Assembly: GCF_010206195.1 (NCBI RefSeq)
Contig: NZ_VIQT01000024.1
Coordinates: 62,001 to 126,000 of the forward strand
Length of the DNA: 64,000 nt
Reading direction: 5' to 3'
DNA from: Anaerotruncus colihominis
Lineage (GTDB): Bacteria > Bacillota > Clostridia > Oscillospirales > Ruminococcaceae
Part shown: piece by piece, positions 49,826 to 59,304 of the stretch
How the letters are laid out: every line of letters starts with the position of its first letter
Position numbering within the stretch: position 1 is the first letter of the stretch
The notes under the pieces: generated by a model
What the model was told of the DNA's origin: nothing
Database searches by the model: none
The model's input: the letters and a program-made list of their open reading frames with translations, nothing else
Position numbers and translations under genes: made by a program

Positions 49826-51678
49826 AGGTCATGCTCCGGGGGCTTCTTCTGCGGGGCGGGCTTGTCCGGGGCTTTCCGTTCTGCGCACTCTCGTTTTGCG
49901 TCCTCCAGTCGCTCCCGGATGGAGGGCTTTTTCTCCGGTGTGGTCCTGCGCGCCTCGGCCTGGGCCTTCTCCAGTTCTTCCCCACGGCGGCCATTGTTGA
50001 CAATTCCGTCGATCATCCCATAATCGTCCTCCAGGGTCATTTCCGCCGTGCGTAGCGGATTTTCCGGTTCTACGGGAACGGACACAATCTGCCCGCCCAA
50101 GCTGGCGAACAGTTCCGGCCGCTTGAATTGCTCGGTGTACTTCTGGATCATGTCCGGGGACAGAGAGGCGAAGGACTCCTCGCCCAAGCCCACCACCAGG
50201 AAGGTGCCTGCCACAATGTCATAAATCTCCCCATGCTCGTCCCGGAGGGAACGGTTCAGGTCCAGACCGATGAGCTTGCCTTCATCGTTCAGCACCAACC
50301 CCACCGGATCGTCAAAGGGATAGGAGGCGGCAATGTCGCCGCCTACCTCCGCTTGCAGCGCATGGAGGCCGGGATCGATCTCCTTCACATAGGGTTCCTT
50401 CATGGGCTCCACCACCAGGATGGTCAGCTTCTCCGGCGCGGTATGTTCGGGGGCGTCTCCGTTGGGGATGGCAAAGGCACGGCTGCCGTTGGCCATGATG
50501 AGATACTTTCCGTCCTCGGACTCGTGGTGGAAACCGTATCCGGCCGCCTCCATCTGTTCCCGGCTCATATCCGTCACATGGAAGGTGCCCCTGGGGGTCC
50601 GCACCGTTTCGCCGGTCTCCCGGTCGTCTGGGGTAGGTGCCGCTTGCTGCCCATACAATTCCGCCTCATACTCCCGGTTTGCCTGCTCCGCAAAGGCCAG
50701 CATCTCGTCCACATGGGACTGATCCGGGTTTTCAATGGCCTCCCGGATCGCCTGGGGGTCCACATCCAAATATGCCTCGTAGCCCACAGCCTCCTTGAAC
50801 TTCTCCAACTCGGAGGGAAGGTAGTCCTCCAGGGTCTGGCCCAACGCCTTCAGCTTTTCTTCCAGAGAGGCAATGCGGCAATCGGAAAGGTTCTCGTAGA
50901 TTTCTTCCTTCGCCGCATGTTCCTCTGGGTGCTCGGCGGCATACTGCGGGTCGTGCTGCCGGAAAAACTCGTCCATATCGTAGGCAAGGTCCATGGCCCA
51001 TTCCGAAATTTCTTCTTCGGGGATGTCATCCTGGAAGGTCATCACCCGGTATTCCTCCGGGATGCTGCCGCGCTCGCCATCGTAATACTCATGGAAACTG
51101 TCCCCGGTATCCCGCACATAGCCCAGATCGGTGAACTGGCCGCTTTCCTCCAGGGCGATGTCCCGGCCGTAGGCTTCATAGTCGATGTAGTTGCGCAGAT
51201 GCTCCGGCACCTGCATGGCGTCCAGTTCCTCGATGTAATACCGGCCCAGATCGTCGTGGTCGTGGGTGTCGGGGTAAACGTCGTAGCAGTCCAAGTTCTC
51301 CGTCAGGTTGATAAGTTCCTGGATGCTGCCCGTGTGGTCGCCGACCTCCATAGCCGCCTGGAACCGTTCATATTCGTCCTGGCTCATGTCATCCAGTTTG
51401 GAGGCCAGATAGTTCAGCTCGTCCAGGTTGGTATACTCACCCATCAGGTCATAGAGGCCGTCCACATAGCAGTCGTAGTCCGTGATGAACCATTCCTCAT
51501 AGGTCTGGCCGAAGTCGTCCTTCTGACCGATCCCGATACGCTCAAAGACCTGTTTCAGTTCCTCGGCCGTGGTGGGGAACTTCACCCATTCGCCCACAAG
51601 GGCGCCCTCGTTGTACTTGCCCAGGTTGGTGATAAAGGCGGCAAAGGGATAATCTTTGTCATAGTCATAATGGGGCAT
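49822..51678 (-). CDS. ArdA antirestriction protein fused to DUF3846/DUF4316-like domains
   Basis: The protein has 618 residues. The N-terminal about 170 residues are ArdA-like (AFITNLGKYNEGALVGEWVKFP, ITDYDCYVDGLYDLMGEY), an acidic DNA mimic that blocks type I restriction. A second ArdA-related acidic stretch follows. A DUF3846-like domain (about 390-520, ILVVEPMKEPYVKEID...GLVLNDEGKLIGLDLNR) and a C-terminal DUF4316-like tail (YGMIDGIVNNGRRGEEL, then KKPSIRERLEDAKRECAERK) complete it. It would protect incoming ICE DNA. It is the promoter-distal end of the transfer operon. Confidence 0.83.
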   Translation of the reverse strand: MPHYDYDKDYPFAAFITNLGKYNEGALVGEWVKFPTTAEELKQVFERIGIGQKDDFGQTYEEWFITDYDCYVDGLYDLMGEYTNLDELNYLASKLDDMSQDEYERFQAAMEVGDHTGSIQELINLTENLDCYDVYPDTHDHDDLGRYYIEELDAMQVPEHLRNYIDYEAYGRDIALEESGQFTDLGYVRDTGDSFHEYYDGERGSIPEEYRVMTFQDDIPEEEISEWAMDLAYDMDEFFRQHDPQYAAEHPEEHAAKEEIYENLSDCRIASLEEKLKALGQTLEDYLPSELEKFKEAVGYEAYLDVDPQAIREAIENPDQSHVDEMLAFAEQANREYEAELYGQQAAPTPDDRETGETVRTPRGTFHVTDMSREQMEAAGYGFHHESEDGKYLIMANGSRAFAIPNGDAPEHTAPEKLTILVVEPMKEPYVKEIDPGLHALQAEVGGDIAASYPFDDPVGLVLNDEGKLIGLDLNRSLRDEHGEIYDIVAGTFLVVGLGEESFASLSPDMIQKYTEQFKRPELFASLGGQIVSVPVEPENPLRTAEMTLEDDYGMIDGIVNNGRRGEELEKAQAEARRTTPEKKPSIRERLEDAKRECAERKAPDKPAPQKKPPEHDL

Positions 51679-51690
51679 AGCGACACCTCC

Positions 51691-52227
51691 TTACAGTTCC
51701 GGCGCAGGCTTTTCCCGACGGGGCTGCGCCTTGCTCTGATTGGCACATTCTTTCCGGCTCTGTTCCAGCCGTTCCTTGATGGAGGGCTTTTTCTCCGTCA
51801 GCCTCTCCCTGGGGCGCTCATGTTCCCACTCGTCGCCGGAGAGGGTGAGATAGCCTCGGCTCGTAAAACAGCCCTGTTCCTCCCGCATGGCGTGGTTGCC
51901 GAAGGGAACGGGATCAATGGCGTCCAGCAGCTCCGGGGGCAGAAGGACATCCAAATGCTGTGCCAGATAGCGCCAGCCAACATCCTCCACTTTGCGGATG
52001 TTGGGCTCCAGGACAAAATACTCGGTATTGGCGGGGAACTCCCGGAACTGCTCCAGGGTGGTCAGGCGATAGGGCGACTCTTGGACAGCGGCCAGGAGGT
52101 CACGGTCCTCCGGGGAAAGTCCGGCAAGCGCCTGGGCCGCTGCCTCCAGCTCGCTTGCGTCGCCCCCTGCGGGGAGCAGCGGTTTCAAATGCTCCATGAA
52201 GTTGACCTCGGCTTTACTTTTTGCCAT
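51691..52227 (-). CDS. ICE protein with C-terminal KPSIKERLEQSRKE tail, putative antirestriction-related
   Basis: The 178-residue acidic protein starts at ATG 52227 (AAAGGA upstream) inside the 3' end of topB. The tail KKPSIKERLEQSRKECA is shared with the neighbouring ArdA fusion. The middle has EYFVLEPNIRKVEDVGWRYLAQHLDVLL and YLTLSGDEWE. It is common at this locus in Tn1549-like elements; a DNA-mimic or regulatory function is a guess. Confidence 0.7.
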   Translation of the reverse strand: MAKSKAEVNFMEHLKPLLPAGGDASELEAAAQALAGLSPEDRDLLAAVQESPYRLTTLEQFREFPANTEYFVLEPNIRKVEDVGWRYLAQHLDVLLPPELLDAIDPVPFGNHAMREEQGCFTSRGYLTLSGDEWEHERPRERLTEKKPSIKERLEQSRKECANQSKAQPRREKPAPEL

Positions 52228-54316
52228 GCACACCATCCTTTCGTTTGGGGAACTCCAGCTTGAAATTGACATACTTGCCGCCGGTATCATCCAGGATCAC
52301 TACGGCGTCATAGGTGGAACCTTTCTTCTCCGACCACATCCCCTTGACGGAGGTACGGCCTTTTTTCAGAAGGTCGGCTGCCATCTTCCGGGTCATTTCC
52401 TTGCGGCGGCTGGTCCAGAAACGGTCATTCTTCCATAGGACGAACTGACAAGCTCGGTCCGAACAGGCAAAGTTCTTCTTGCCCTCATAGACCGGCTTGC
52501 CGCAGCGGGGGCAGAGGCCCACCGTCTCCTTCTCTGGCTGGAACAGCTTTTGCCCATCCTCGGAAATGTGGGAGTATTTCCGCACCAGCTCCGCCGCCAT
52601 CGCCTCGATCCCGTCCATGAAGTCCTCAGGCGATGCCTGGTCCTTTGCAATCTCGTTCAACCGCTGCTCCCAATCCGCCGTGAGCTTGGGAGAGGTCAGC
52701 AGTTCCGGCAGCACCGTGACCAGGTTGACACCTGCCTTTGTGGGGATCAGGTTCTTGCCTTTGCGCTCCACAAATCCGCCGGACACCAGCTTTTCAATGA
52801 TGGCTGCCCTGGTCGCCGGGGTGCCCAGGCCGCGCCGTTCCGCGTCCTCCGGGATTTCCTCTTTGCCTGCGTTCTCCATTGCTGCCAGGAGGGAATCTTC
52901 CGTATAGGGGCGCGGAGGTGCAGTGAAGTGTTCGGTGACGGAGGCGGCGACCGGCTCAAAAACCTGTCCCTCCGTCAAGGCCGGAAGGACGCCCCCGGCA
53001 TCTTCATCCTCCGGCTTCTCCTTCAGGGAAGAATGGAATACCTCCTGGATGGCCCGCCAGCCCTGGGAAAGCACCTGCTTTCCCTTTGCCGTGAAGGTGT
53101 GTCCGCCACAATCAAAGGTGGCTGTGACCGTCTCACACACAAAGGGCTCCGCCGCCGCACACAGCAGTTTGCAGCAGACCAGCAGAAGGATATTGCGCTC
53201 GCCCACAGGCAGCGCAGGCACATCCGCCTTTTCCAACTCCAGGGTGGGAATCAGGGCATGGTGGTCGGATACCTCCTTGTCGTTCACCAGCGCCAGGGCA
53301 TCAGGGAAAAACTCTGGGCAGGCGTCGAAGGGCGGCACCCGTACTGCCAGATCCAGTACAACGGAGGCGGTCTCCGCCATGTCGCTAGTCAAATACCGGC
53401 TGTCTGTGCGGGGATAGGTCAGCAGCTTCTTTTCGTAGAGAGATTGGGCGTAGTCCAGGGTTTGCTTGGCTGTGTAACCGAATACCCGGTTTGCCTCCCG
53501 CTGCAAGGTGGTCAGGTCGTACAGCTTGGGCGGCTTCACCGTCTTTTTCTCCCGCACCAGAGATACACACACGGCCCGCTGCCCGTCACAGGCGTCCCGG
53601 ATGGTCTGGGCATCCTCCATAGCTGGGATTTTTTCAGAAACCGCCTCGGCTCCCTCCAACGCCAGCCGCACATGATGGTATTTCTCCTTGCGGAACAGGA
53701 CAATCTTGCTGTCCCGGTCGGCCAGCATCGCCAGGGTGGGCGTCTGCACCCGCCCCACATTCAAGGTGCGGTGGTAGAGGACGGAGAACAGGCGGCTCGC
53801 GTTGATGCCGATGAGCCAGTCGGCCTTTTGGCGGCAAAGCGCCGACTGATACAGGGGATCATAGGCCCCGCCGGGGCGCAGGTCGGCAAAACCCTCCCGG
53901 ATCGCCGCGTCCTCCATCGAAGAAATCCAGAGGCGAGAGAAAGGTTTGGAACATCCGGCGGCCTCATAGACCAGCCGGAAGATCAGCTCGCCCTCGCGTC
54001 CCGCATCACAGGCATTGACCAGCTCCGTCACATCAGGTCGTTCCATCAGGGAACGGAGAATGTGGAACTGGGCGGCCTTTTCCTCGGACACCACATAGCG
54101 GAAGGGGTCGGGCAGGATGGGAAGGTCCTCATACCGCCACTTCTTGTAACGGTCATCGTAGTCGGCCGCATCCGCCAGCCCCACCAGATGCCCGATGCAC
54201 CAGGAAACGAGATACCCATTTCCTTCAAAATAGCCATCGGCCCTGGATGTGACACCCAGGGCCGATGCAATACTCTTTGCTACACTCGGTTTTTCACAGA
54301 TCACCAATTTGCTCAA
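52214..54316 (-). CDS. topB: DNA topoisomerase III (TopB-like, type IA)
   Basis: The 700-residue enzyme has the toprim start ([21 protein letters not shown]), the [14 protein letters not shown]-type acidic motif ([14 protein letters not shown]) and the catalytic Tyr in [12 protein letters not shown] (about residue 299). It ends in a C-terminal zinc finger ([22 protein letters not shown]). ICE-encoded TopB helps resolve DNA during transfer. The start is TTG with AAGGAGG upstream, overlapping the DUF4366 stop. Confidence 0.93.
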   Translation of the reverse strand: MSKLVICEKPSVAKSIASALGVTSRADGYFEGNGYLVSWCIGHLVGLADAADYDDRYKKWRYEDLPILPDPFRYVVSEEKAAQFHILRSLMERPDVTELVNACDAGREGELIFRLVYEAAGCSKPFSRLWISSMEDAAIREGFADLRPGGAYDPLYQSALCRQKADWLIGINASRLFSVLYHRTLNVGRVQTPTLAMLADRDSKIVLFRKEKYHHVRLALEGAEAVSEKIPAMEDAQTIRDACDGQRAVCVSLVREKKTVKPPKLYDLTTLQREANRVFGYTAKQTLDYAQSLYEKKLLTYPRTDSRYLTSDMAETASVVLDLAVRVPPFDACPEFFPDALALVNDKEVSDHHALIPTLELEKADVPALPVGERNILLLVCCKLLCAAAEPFVCETVTATFDCGGHTFTAKGKQVLSQGWRAIQEVFHSSLKEKPEDEDAGGVLPALTEGQVFEPVAASVTEHFTAPPRPYTEDSLLAAMENAGKEEIPEDAERRGLGTPATRAAIIEKLVSGGFVERKGKNLIPTKAGVNLVTVLPELLTSPKLTADWEQRLNEIAKDQASPEDFMDGIEAMAAELVRKYSHISEDGQKLFQPEKETVGLCPRCGKPVYEGKKNFACSDRACQFVLWKNDRFWTSRRKEMTRKMAADLLKKGRTSVKGMWSEKKGSTYDAVVILDDTGGKYVNFKLEFPKRKDGVHGKK

Positions 54317-55047
54317 TTCTGGTCCTCCTTCATTTCATCCTGTTCAGGAATATCCTCATTTTCGTATTCCTCGTCCTCAAACTCATAGTCGTCCGGATCG
54401 GCGCTGACCTTTGGACTCTGATTAGGTTTGATGAACTTGATATAGGCAAAAGCGCCTCCACCGCCCAGGGCTGCCAGCAGCAGGATCAGCACCAGAGCGC
54501 CGCCGCTGCCGGACTCCTTCTCCGGCTCCGGTTCGGGCTCTGGCTCCACCTCCGGCGCTTTCCCGGCGCACTCGCTCATATTCACCGCGCAGACCGGACA
54601 GGCGGTATTCACCGCACCGGCCTGGCATTTTTCGCCACAGGTACAGACTGCGGGCTTTTTCTCTGCCTGCCCATCCTCCAGCAGCGCCATCAGATCGGCT
54701 TCATCCACCTGGTTCAAGAAGTGAACGGCGGTCTCCTTGTCCTCATTTGCCCGGTCGATCAGGATGTAAAAATAATTGCCCGCTTTCGTGGTCACGGTGA
54801 TAAGCTGCTTGTCGCCGTAGTAATCGTCTACCAGCGTGGCGTTGCCCTCCGGGGTCAAGGGGACACCCATTGGCTCCATACCCCCGGTGGCAGGTTCCTC
54901 GGTGGGTTCCGGGATCGTTTCGACAGGCTCCCCGGTATAGTAATCGCCATCCCCGCCGCCCGCAAAGGCGGTGACAGAGAAGGTGGTCATAAACAGAACC
55001 ATCATCGTCAGGGACGCCAGAAGGCGAAAAACTCTGTTACGCTTCAT
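54313..55047 (-). CDS. DUF4366 secreted/membrane ICE protein
   Basis: The 244-residue protein has a signal peptide ([22 protein letters not shown]), an extracytoplasmic domain, a Cys cluster (CTCGEKC and CPVC), a Pro-Glu repeat linker, and a TM segment ([20 protein letters not shown]) before an acidic cytoplasmic tail. This is the DUF4366 (CD1107-type) layout in Tn1549-like transfer operons. Role: probably part of the conjugation channel on the cell surface. Confidence 0.82.
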   Translation of the reverse strand: MKRNRVFRLLASLTMMVLFMTTFSVTAFAGGGDGDYYTGEPVETIPEPTEEPATGGMEPMGVPLTPEGNATLVDDYYGDKQLITVTTKAGNYFYILIDRANEDKETAVHFLNQVDEADLMALLEDGQAEKKPAVCTCGEKCQAGAVNTACPVCAVNMSECAGKAPEVEPEPEPEPEKESGSGGALVLILLLAALGGGGAFAYIKFIKPNQSPKVSADPDDYEFEDEEYENEDIPEQDEMKEDQN

Positions 55048-55327
55048 CTTCGCCATCCTCCATTCCTTCCATATCCTCGTCGTCAGGGTCCGCCGCTGCC
55101 TCCACCTCCATCATCCCGTCAGGCAGGGAGATCAAGCCGCTGGCGTAGGCCTTCAAGAAGGCGGTCAGTTCCTTGTTGTCCATCCGCACCGCCTTGACCA
55201 TGCGGACGATCTCCAGGTTTTCTTCCTCGGTGAGCTGTGCCTCCAACTCCCGAAGGCGCTTCTGTTGGGCGGAGATCTTCTCCTTTGTTTTTTCAATGTC
55301 CTTTCGGATTTTCTCAACCGTTGCCAT
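55037..55327 (-). CDS. DUF4315-family ICE protein
   Basis: The 96-residue protein is mostly a coiled coil ([20 protein letters not shown]...[14 protein letters not shown]) with an acidic tail ([17 protein letters not shown]). ATG 55327 has AAGGAG upstream. It overlaps DUF4366 by 11 bases and is overlapped by the PP-loop gene by 14. Its function is unknown. Confidence 0.8.
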   Translation of the reverse strand: MATVEKIRKDIEKTKEKISAQQKRLRELEAQLTEEENLEIVRMVKAVRMDNKELTAFLKAYASGLISLPDGMMEVEAAADPDDEDMEGMEDGEDEA

Positions 55328-56048
55328 GTGTGCAAAACTCCTTTCCAAATCGTTCTCTCCAGGAATAGTTCCGCCCCAGGCCCTTGACCGTTTTCAGGGT
55401 TTGCCTGGCGTTGTCCTCCAGCGCCAGGGCGCGGCGGAACAAATCGGGATGCTGCTCCCGCAGGGCGGTGATCTCGTCAGATTTCATGCTGGGGCAGAAA
55501 AAACAGGACGATTTTCCCGGCTGGGGCAGCCCTGCCGCCTCGATCTGCCGGATGCAATCGTCCCGCGTCCATCCCCATTCCATCAGGGGATACCACTTGC
55601 TGTATTTTCGGTCGGCCAGGTCTCCCAGCAGCACCTTGTCGCTGCGATAGCCCTCGCCCGCGTCGTAGCCGATGAATTTGACCACCCGCTTGCCCGCTGT
55701 CCACGCCTTTCGACACGGCGGGTAATGATTGCAGAACTTTTCCTGCGGCCCGATCTTGTGTTTCAGGGAACACCGCTTGAAGCCGTAGGCGATGGATGGT
55801 AGGCTGCAACTTTGCAGACATTCATCCTCCAGCGTCAGCCGTTTCCCGTCACGGGTGGTCTTATATACTCTGGTAATGGGCGGCATCCCGTGGTCCTTCA
55901 GCCAGGAATCCATCACATCCAGATAGGCGTAGGTGTGGGGATGCTCCGCCCCCGTATCCGCAAAGAGGATCAGGTCTACCGGGATACGGTGCTGGTGCAG
56001 CCCGATCAGAAGTGCGGTGCTGTTGGCGCCGCCCCCATAGGAAACCAT
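55314..56048 (-). CDS. PAPS-reductase-like PP-loop protein
   Basis: The 244-residue protein begins with a PP-loop (SYGGGANSTALLIGL) and continues with FADTGAEHPHTYAYLD. It carries several Cys (CKHxx-like CSLKHKIG, CNHYPPC, CFFCPSM). This is the PAPS reductase/DndC-like ATPase fold used for adenylation chemistry and S-transfer. ICE copies are common but uncharacterised. It could modify DNA or nucleotides, or be a defence-evasion function. Confidence 0.82.
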   Translation of the reverse strand: MVSYGGGANSTALLIGLHQHRIPVDLILFADTGAEHPHTYAYLDVMDSWLKDHGMPPITRVYKTTRDGKRLTLEDECLQSCSLPSIAYGFKRCSLKHKIGPQEKFCNHYPPCRKAWTAGKRVVKFIGYDAGEGYRSDKVLLGDLADRKYSKWYPLMEWGWTRDDCIRQIEAAGLPQPGKSSCFFCPSMKSDEITALREQHPDLFRRALALEDNARQTLKTVKGLGRNYSWRERFGKEFCTHGNG

Positions 56049-56069
56049 ATTGATGCTTCATCACCTCCA

Positions 56070-57962
56070 TCAGTTGTACGGCGGCCTGCCGTATGCGTAG
56101 AAATGGGACTGCCAGTAACTTGTATTCAGGTTGGAATACTGGATGGGGTCGCCGCAGTGCAAAAACATTCCATCCCCAACATAAAACCCCACATGGGATA
56201 CGCCGCTGGTATCATAGGTGCCCACGAAGAACACCAGATCGCCGGGCTGGGGGTTGGATACCGGGGTGGAAATGTTGTAGAGCCCCTGGGCGCCCAGCCG
56301 CCCGGTATTGCACAGGCCGCTGTTGGTCAACACATAGCTGACGAAGCCGCTGCAATCAAAGGAAGTGCTGGGGCTGCTGCCGCCCCACACATAGGGATAA
56401 CCCAGGTATTTTTCCGCCTCGGTAATGAGGGTGTTGAACCGCTCGTCCGTCAGGTATTCAGCGGGAATCTCCCAGGCAGTTGGCGGGTTCTCGATGTACT
56501 TGTTCACATACCCGGAGGATGGAAACAGGTCGGGGCGGTTGCCCAGGGTGGACATATAGGTGGCGTACAAGGAAAGCTGATCCTCACCCATGATGTAGAC
56601 AGGCACATGGGACAGATTAAAATTCTCCAATGTCACGGTGCAGATGGTCCAGGTATAGGGCACCCGAACCGTATAGGTGTTGCCCTCGCTGTCCGTCCGT
56701 GTCTCGGTGCGGTAGCGGGTCTCCGTGGTCACAGTCTCGGTGAGGATATATTGCTTATCAAAGAGGGTTTGAAGGTCGCCTTGTACCTGGTCGATGGTGA
56801 ACACCCCTTCATGGAGTGCCGACAGAATGGAGATCAGCACATAGGGGTCGTGCTCGATCTCGTCCAGGTCAAAGTGATACTCGTCATAGTCGTGGGTGGC
56901 CTCGTAGATATCCAGGTACTCACGCAATTCATCCTCTTTGGCGCAGTAGGCTTCTTCCGCTGCCAACATATCGGCATCCTCGGAGAGATAGGAAGATGCC
57001 ATGATATTGGACACCCCGCCGCCGAACATGGAGGAACAGGATTGCAGGGAGCCCAGCAGCATCACCAGCAGAAGGCCGATGCCGCCCACGATCAACGCAC
57101 CCTTCCAATGCCGTTTCAGGAAAAGGGCGGTGCGCTTGGACTCCTGGGCGGTTTTCTTGGCCGCCTTTGCCGTGGCCTCCGCTGTTTTTCCGACTTGGGC
57201 AGTCTTGCCCGCCGCCCGGTATGCCGCCGCATATTGCTTTTGCAGCTTCCGTTTCTGCCACAGGCGGGAGATGGGATTGGATGCAATCTGGGGGTTCTCC
57301 GCCACGGCTTTCCGATAGTAGAAATCCGCATTGGCCTTGACCGCCGCCTTCTCCGCCTTTGCCGCGTCTCGCCAGGGCTTCAGCTTGCGTTCCGCCCGCC
57401 AGTTCTGTACACGGCGGTTTCCGTAGCCCACAGCCTTCTCAAAGCTGCGTTCCCCCAGGTGGCCCGACTGAACGCCGGAATTTTCCTGCTCCACCTCCCG
57501 GACCTTGCCGTGGATGGCTGCGCCCGCCTCCTGGATGGGGCGGGACAGCGGATTGGTGTGGGGCTTTCCCGGACTCTTATTGGGGATCGCGTCCCTGGCG
57601 GCATCCAGCCGGTCCGTCGCCTTGTCCGACTTGCGGATGACCCCTTGCAGCTCCGGCGCCGCCCGGTCTGCCTCGGAAAACTGCAATCGGGAGGAGGATG
57701 GACGGCCCGCTGCCGCCTCGCCCTCCCGATAGGTTCTGCGCTGTTTCCGACGCTTCTTTTTGGCTGCTGCCTGTTCCCGGTGCAGTTCCGCACGGTCCAC
57801 CGCTTTTCCAGCGGCACCCGTCGTGTCGCCAGACGGGGAATGATCCTGCTCCGGCGCCCGGTCAGAGGGATAAGTCGTTTCGCCCGTGACCAGATTGACG
57901 GATACCGCCCCGTCACGGGTCATCTTCTGCGCCTCCTTTGCGGAGGCTTTCCATTCTTTCAA
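56070..57962 (-). CDS. Membrane-bound NlpC/P60 cell-wall hydrolase of the T4SS
   Basis: The 630-residue protein has a long basic cytoplasmic N-terminus (about 1-280), one TM segment (ALIVGGIGLLLVMLLGSLQS, about 285-305), a linker, and a C-terminal NlpC/P60 domain with catalytic Cys in FDCSGFVSYVL (about 536) and His in VSHVGFYVG. It locally opens peptidoglycan for the conjugation channel. The start is TTG with GGAGGTG upstream; it overlaps the methylase gene. Confidence 0.9.
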   Translation of the reverse strand: MKEWKASAKEAQKMTRDGAVSVNLVTGETTYPSDRAPEQDHSPSGDTTGAAGKAVDRAELHREQAAAKKKRRKQRRTYREGEAAAGRPSSSRLQFSEADRAAPELQGVIRKSDKATDRLDAARDAIPNKSPGKPHTNPLSRPIQEAGAAIHGKVREVEQENSGVQSGHLGERSFEKAVGYGNRRVQNWRAERKLKPWRDAAKAEKAAVKANADFYYRKAVAENPQIASNPISRLWQKRKLQKQYAAAYRAAGKTAQVGKTAEATAKAAKKTAQESKRTALFLKRHWKGALIVGGIGLLLVMLLGSLQSCSSMFGGGVSNIMASSYLSEDADMLAAEEAYCAKEDELREYLDIYEATHDYDEYHFDLDEIEHDPYVLISILSALHEGVFTIDQVQGDLQTLFDKQYILTETVTTETRYRTETRTDSEGNTYTVRVPYTWTICTVTLENFNLSHVPVYIMGEDQLSLYATYMSTLGNRPDLFPSSGYVNKYIENPPTAWEIPAEYLTDERFNTLITEAEKYLGYPYVWGGSSPSTSFDCSGFVSYVLTNSGLCNTGRLGAQGLYNISTPVSNPQPGDLVFFVGTYDTSGVSHVGFYVGDGMFLHCGDPIQYSNLNTSYWQSHFYAYGRPPYN

Positions 57963-58984
57963 GGTGCGTCACCTCCTGTTCCATAGGGGCAGATGTTGAC
58001 ACAGGCCCCGGTTTCGATCATGGCGATGTACTGGAAAATGGGATAAGCCTGAGGCGGGCAGACCGCGTTCCCCAGGGTTTTCAGCCGCAGCGCCCGGTTG
58101 CCCGTGTCCTCGGTCATGCGGGGGACTCCTTCGGGCTCGGCACGCCATAGGATGCGTCCGTCCATTTCGGGGGGAATCCCATGAGCCATTCCACCCAGTC
58201 CGGGTTCAGCGCCGCTTTCTCGGAAAGGGGCTGCTCCTGCCGGATCACCTGGGCCGACAGGTTGGAGGACGGGGATTTGTCCCGGAAGGCCGCCGGTTTC
58301 AAGGTGGAACGGTAGCCCTCCGACGCCGCCGGGGTCAGATAGAACACCGCCGCCGACAGGGACAGGCTCCAGATCGACCCATCCTTGTTCCGCTTGCGGA
58401 ATATCCCGTTGTCCGACAGGAACACATCCAGGTTGGCAGCGTCCCGCCCCGTGGATTTGTCGGAGGCAAGGGGTGTGGGAAACATCAGCCGCGACGATAA
58501 AAGTTCGCTGGCGCTCATGCCATGCGCCGACGCCGCAAGCCGGAAATACGAATGGGAGAACAGCGTATCCCGCTTTTGCCAGGTCAAAAATCGTTTTGTC
58601 GAGCCCCATATTGATGAAGCCAGCAACATTTTCCCCAAGCACCCAACGGGGCCGCAGCTCGGTAATAATGCGGCACATTTCCGGCCACAGGTAGCGTTCA
58701 TCCGCAAAGCCCCGCCGCTTTCCTGCGGTGGAGAAGGGCTGGCACGGGAATCCGCCGGAGAGGATGGTGATGGTTTCAAGTCCTGTTTTCTCAAAAAACG
58801 CCTCCTTCGTGAATGTGGTGATGTCCCGAAACTTCGGCACATCCGGCCAATGCTTTTGCAGGATGGAATAGGGGTAGTCCGCCCACTCACATTGACAAAC
58901 TGTTTCAAAGCCCGCCGACTCCGCCGCCAGGTCCAGCCCACCGATGCCGGAAAAGAGGCTGACATGGGTAAGGCGGTCAGGCAT
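57959..58984 (-). CDS. DNA (cytosine-5) methyltransferase with reading-frame conflict
   Basis: The N-terminal part is a clear C5-MTase: motif I VSLFSGIGGLDLAA, motif IV GGFPCQPFS, motif VI ENVAGF. The long frame stays open to 57959 and its end (LKTLGNAVCPPQAYPIFQYIAM, motif X-like) is convincing. Between about 58500 and 58117, however, another frame reads as the natural middle (FPTPLASDKSTGRD, LNPDWVEWLMGFPPKWTD) and starts at ATG 58518. The enzyme is thus either frameshifted twice, split, or overprinted. It would methylate ICE DNA against host restriction. Confidence 0.75.
   Translation of the reverse strand: MPDRLTHVSLFSGIGGLDLAAESAGFETVCQCEWADYPYSILQKHWPDVPKFRDITTFTKEAFFEKTGLETITILSGGFPCQPFSTAGKRRGFADERYLWPEMCRIITELRPRWVLGENVAGFINMGLDKTIFDLAKAGYAVLPFVFPACGVGAWHERQRTFIVAADVSHTPCLRQIHGAGRCQPGCVPVGQRDIPQAEQGWVDLEPVPVGGGVLSDPGGVGGLPFHLETGGLPGQIPVLQPVGPGDPAGAAPFRESGAEPGLGGMAHGIPPEMDGRILWRAEPEGVPRMTEDTGNRALRLKTLGNAVCPPQAYPIFQYIAMIETGACVNICPYGTGGDAP
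58114..58518 (-). CDS. Alternative-frame methyltransferase middle segment
   Basis: The 134-codon frame overlaps the methylase gene. It has ATG at 58518 and its stop overlaps ATG 58117 (ATGA) of the segment that carries LGNAVCPPQ. Its sequence (LMFPTPLASD, LTPAASEGYR, WVEWLMGFPP) matches the specificity region of phage/ICE-type C5-MTases better than the other frame, which is Gly/Pro-rich there. It is probably a true part of the same enzyme displaced by indels, or a separately translated subunit. Confidence 0.5.
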   Translation of the reverse strand: MSASELLSSRLMFPTPLASDKSTGRDAANLDVFLSDNGIFRKRNKDGSIWSLSLSAAVFYLTPAASEGYRSTLKPAAFRDKSPSSNLSAQVIRQEQPLSEKAALNPDWVEWLMGFPPKWTDASYGVPSPKESPA

Positions 58985-59300
58985 GGGGCTGATCCTCGTC
59001 GTCCTCGCAGTCCACATAGAAGGCGTCCAGCTCGCACAGCTCCAGGGCCTTCAGCCGGGCAAGGTCGGCCTTGTCGCCAAACACCAGGTAGCGGCCGGGG
59101 ATGCTCCAGCGGTCAAACATCTGGTCGACGATCTCGCCGTACCGCCGGGCGGTGTCGATCAGGTTCTCCATGTCCCGGCGGTCCTTGATTTTCCCGGCAA
59201 GGAAGGCTAGCTGGTGCAGCAGCCCGTAGAGATGCACTTCCTCGTCGATGTGGGCCTCGTAGGTCTTTTCCTCGATGACATACAGCTTTTCCTGTTCCAT
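58977..59300 (-). CDS. Conserved acidic ICE protein (DUF3851-like)
   Basis: The 107-residue acidic protein starts at ATG 59300 with AAAGGATGG upstream. It has the helical segment HLYGLLHQLAFLAGKIKDRRDMENLIDTARRYG and an acidic tail DCEDDEDQPHA. It lies between virB4 and the methylase gene, overlapping the latter by a few bases. The family assignment (DUF3851) is from memory of Tn1549-like operons; the function is unknown. Confidence 0.6.
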   Translation of the reverse strand: MEQEKLYVIEEKTYEAHIDEEVHLYGLLHQLAFLAGKIKDRRDMENLIDTARRYGEIVDQMFDRWSIPGRYLVFGDKADLARLKALELCELDAFYVDCEDDEDQPHA

Positions 59301-59304
59301 ATTC

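Noticed and set aside
49602-49832. Longer frame overlapping the small Cys-rich gene
   Set aside because: The alternative frame has the ATGA coupling and clustered cysteines; the longer frame shows no recognisable pattern.
50128-52263. 711-codon open frame on the plus strand opposite the ArdA fusion
   Set aside because: It is antisense to well-supported genes in GC-rich DNA, lacks a ribosome-binding site and has His/Gly/Val-rich composition typical of shadow frames.
55812-57986. 724-codon plus-strand frame opposite the NlpC/P60 gene (also 52550-54388 opposite topB and 59275-60945 opposite virB4)
   Set aside because: These are antisense shadows of conserved transfer genes, with no domains or plausible starts.
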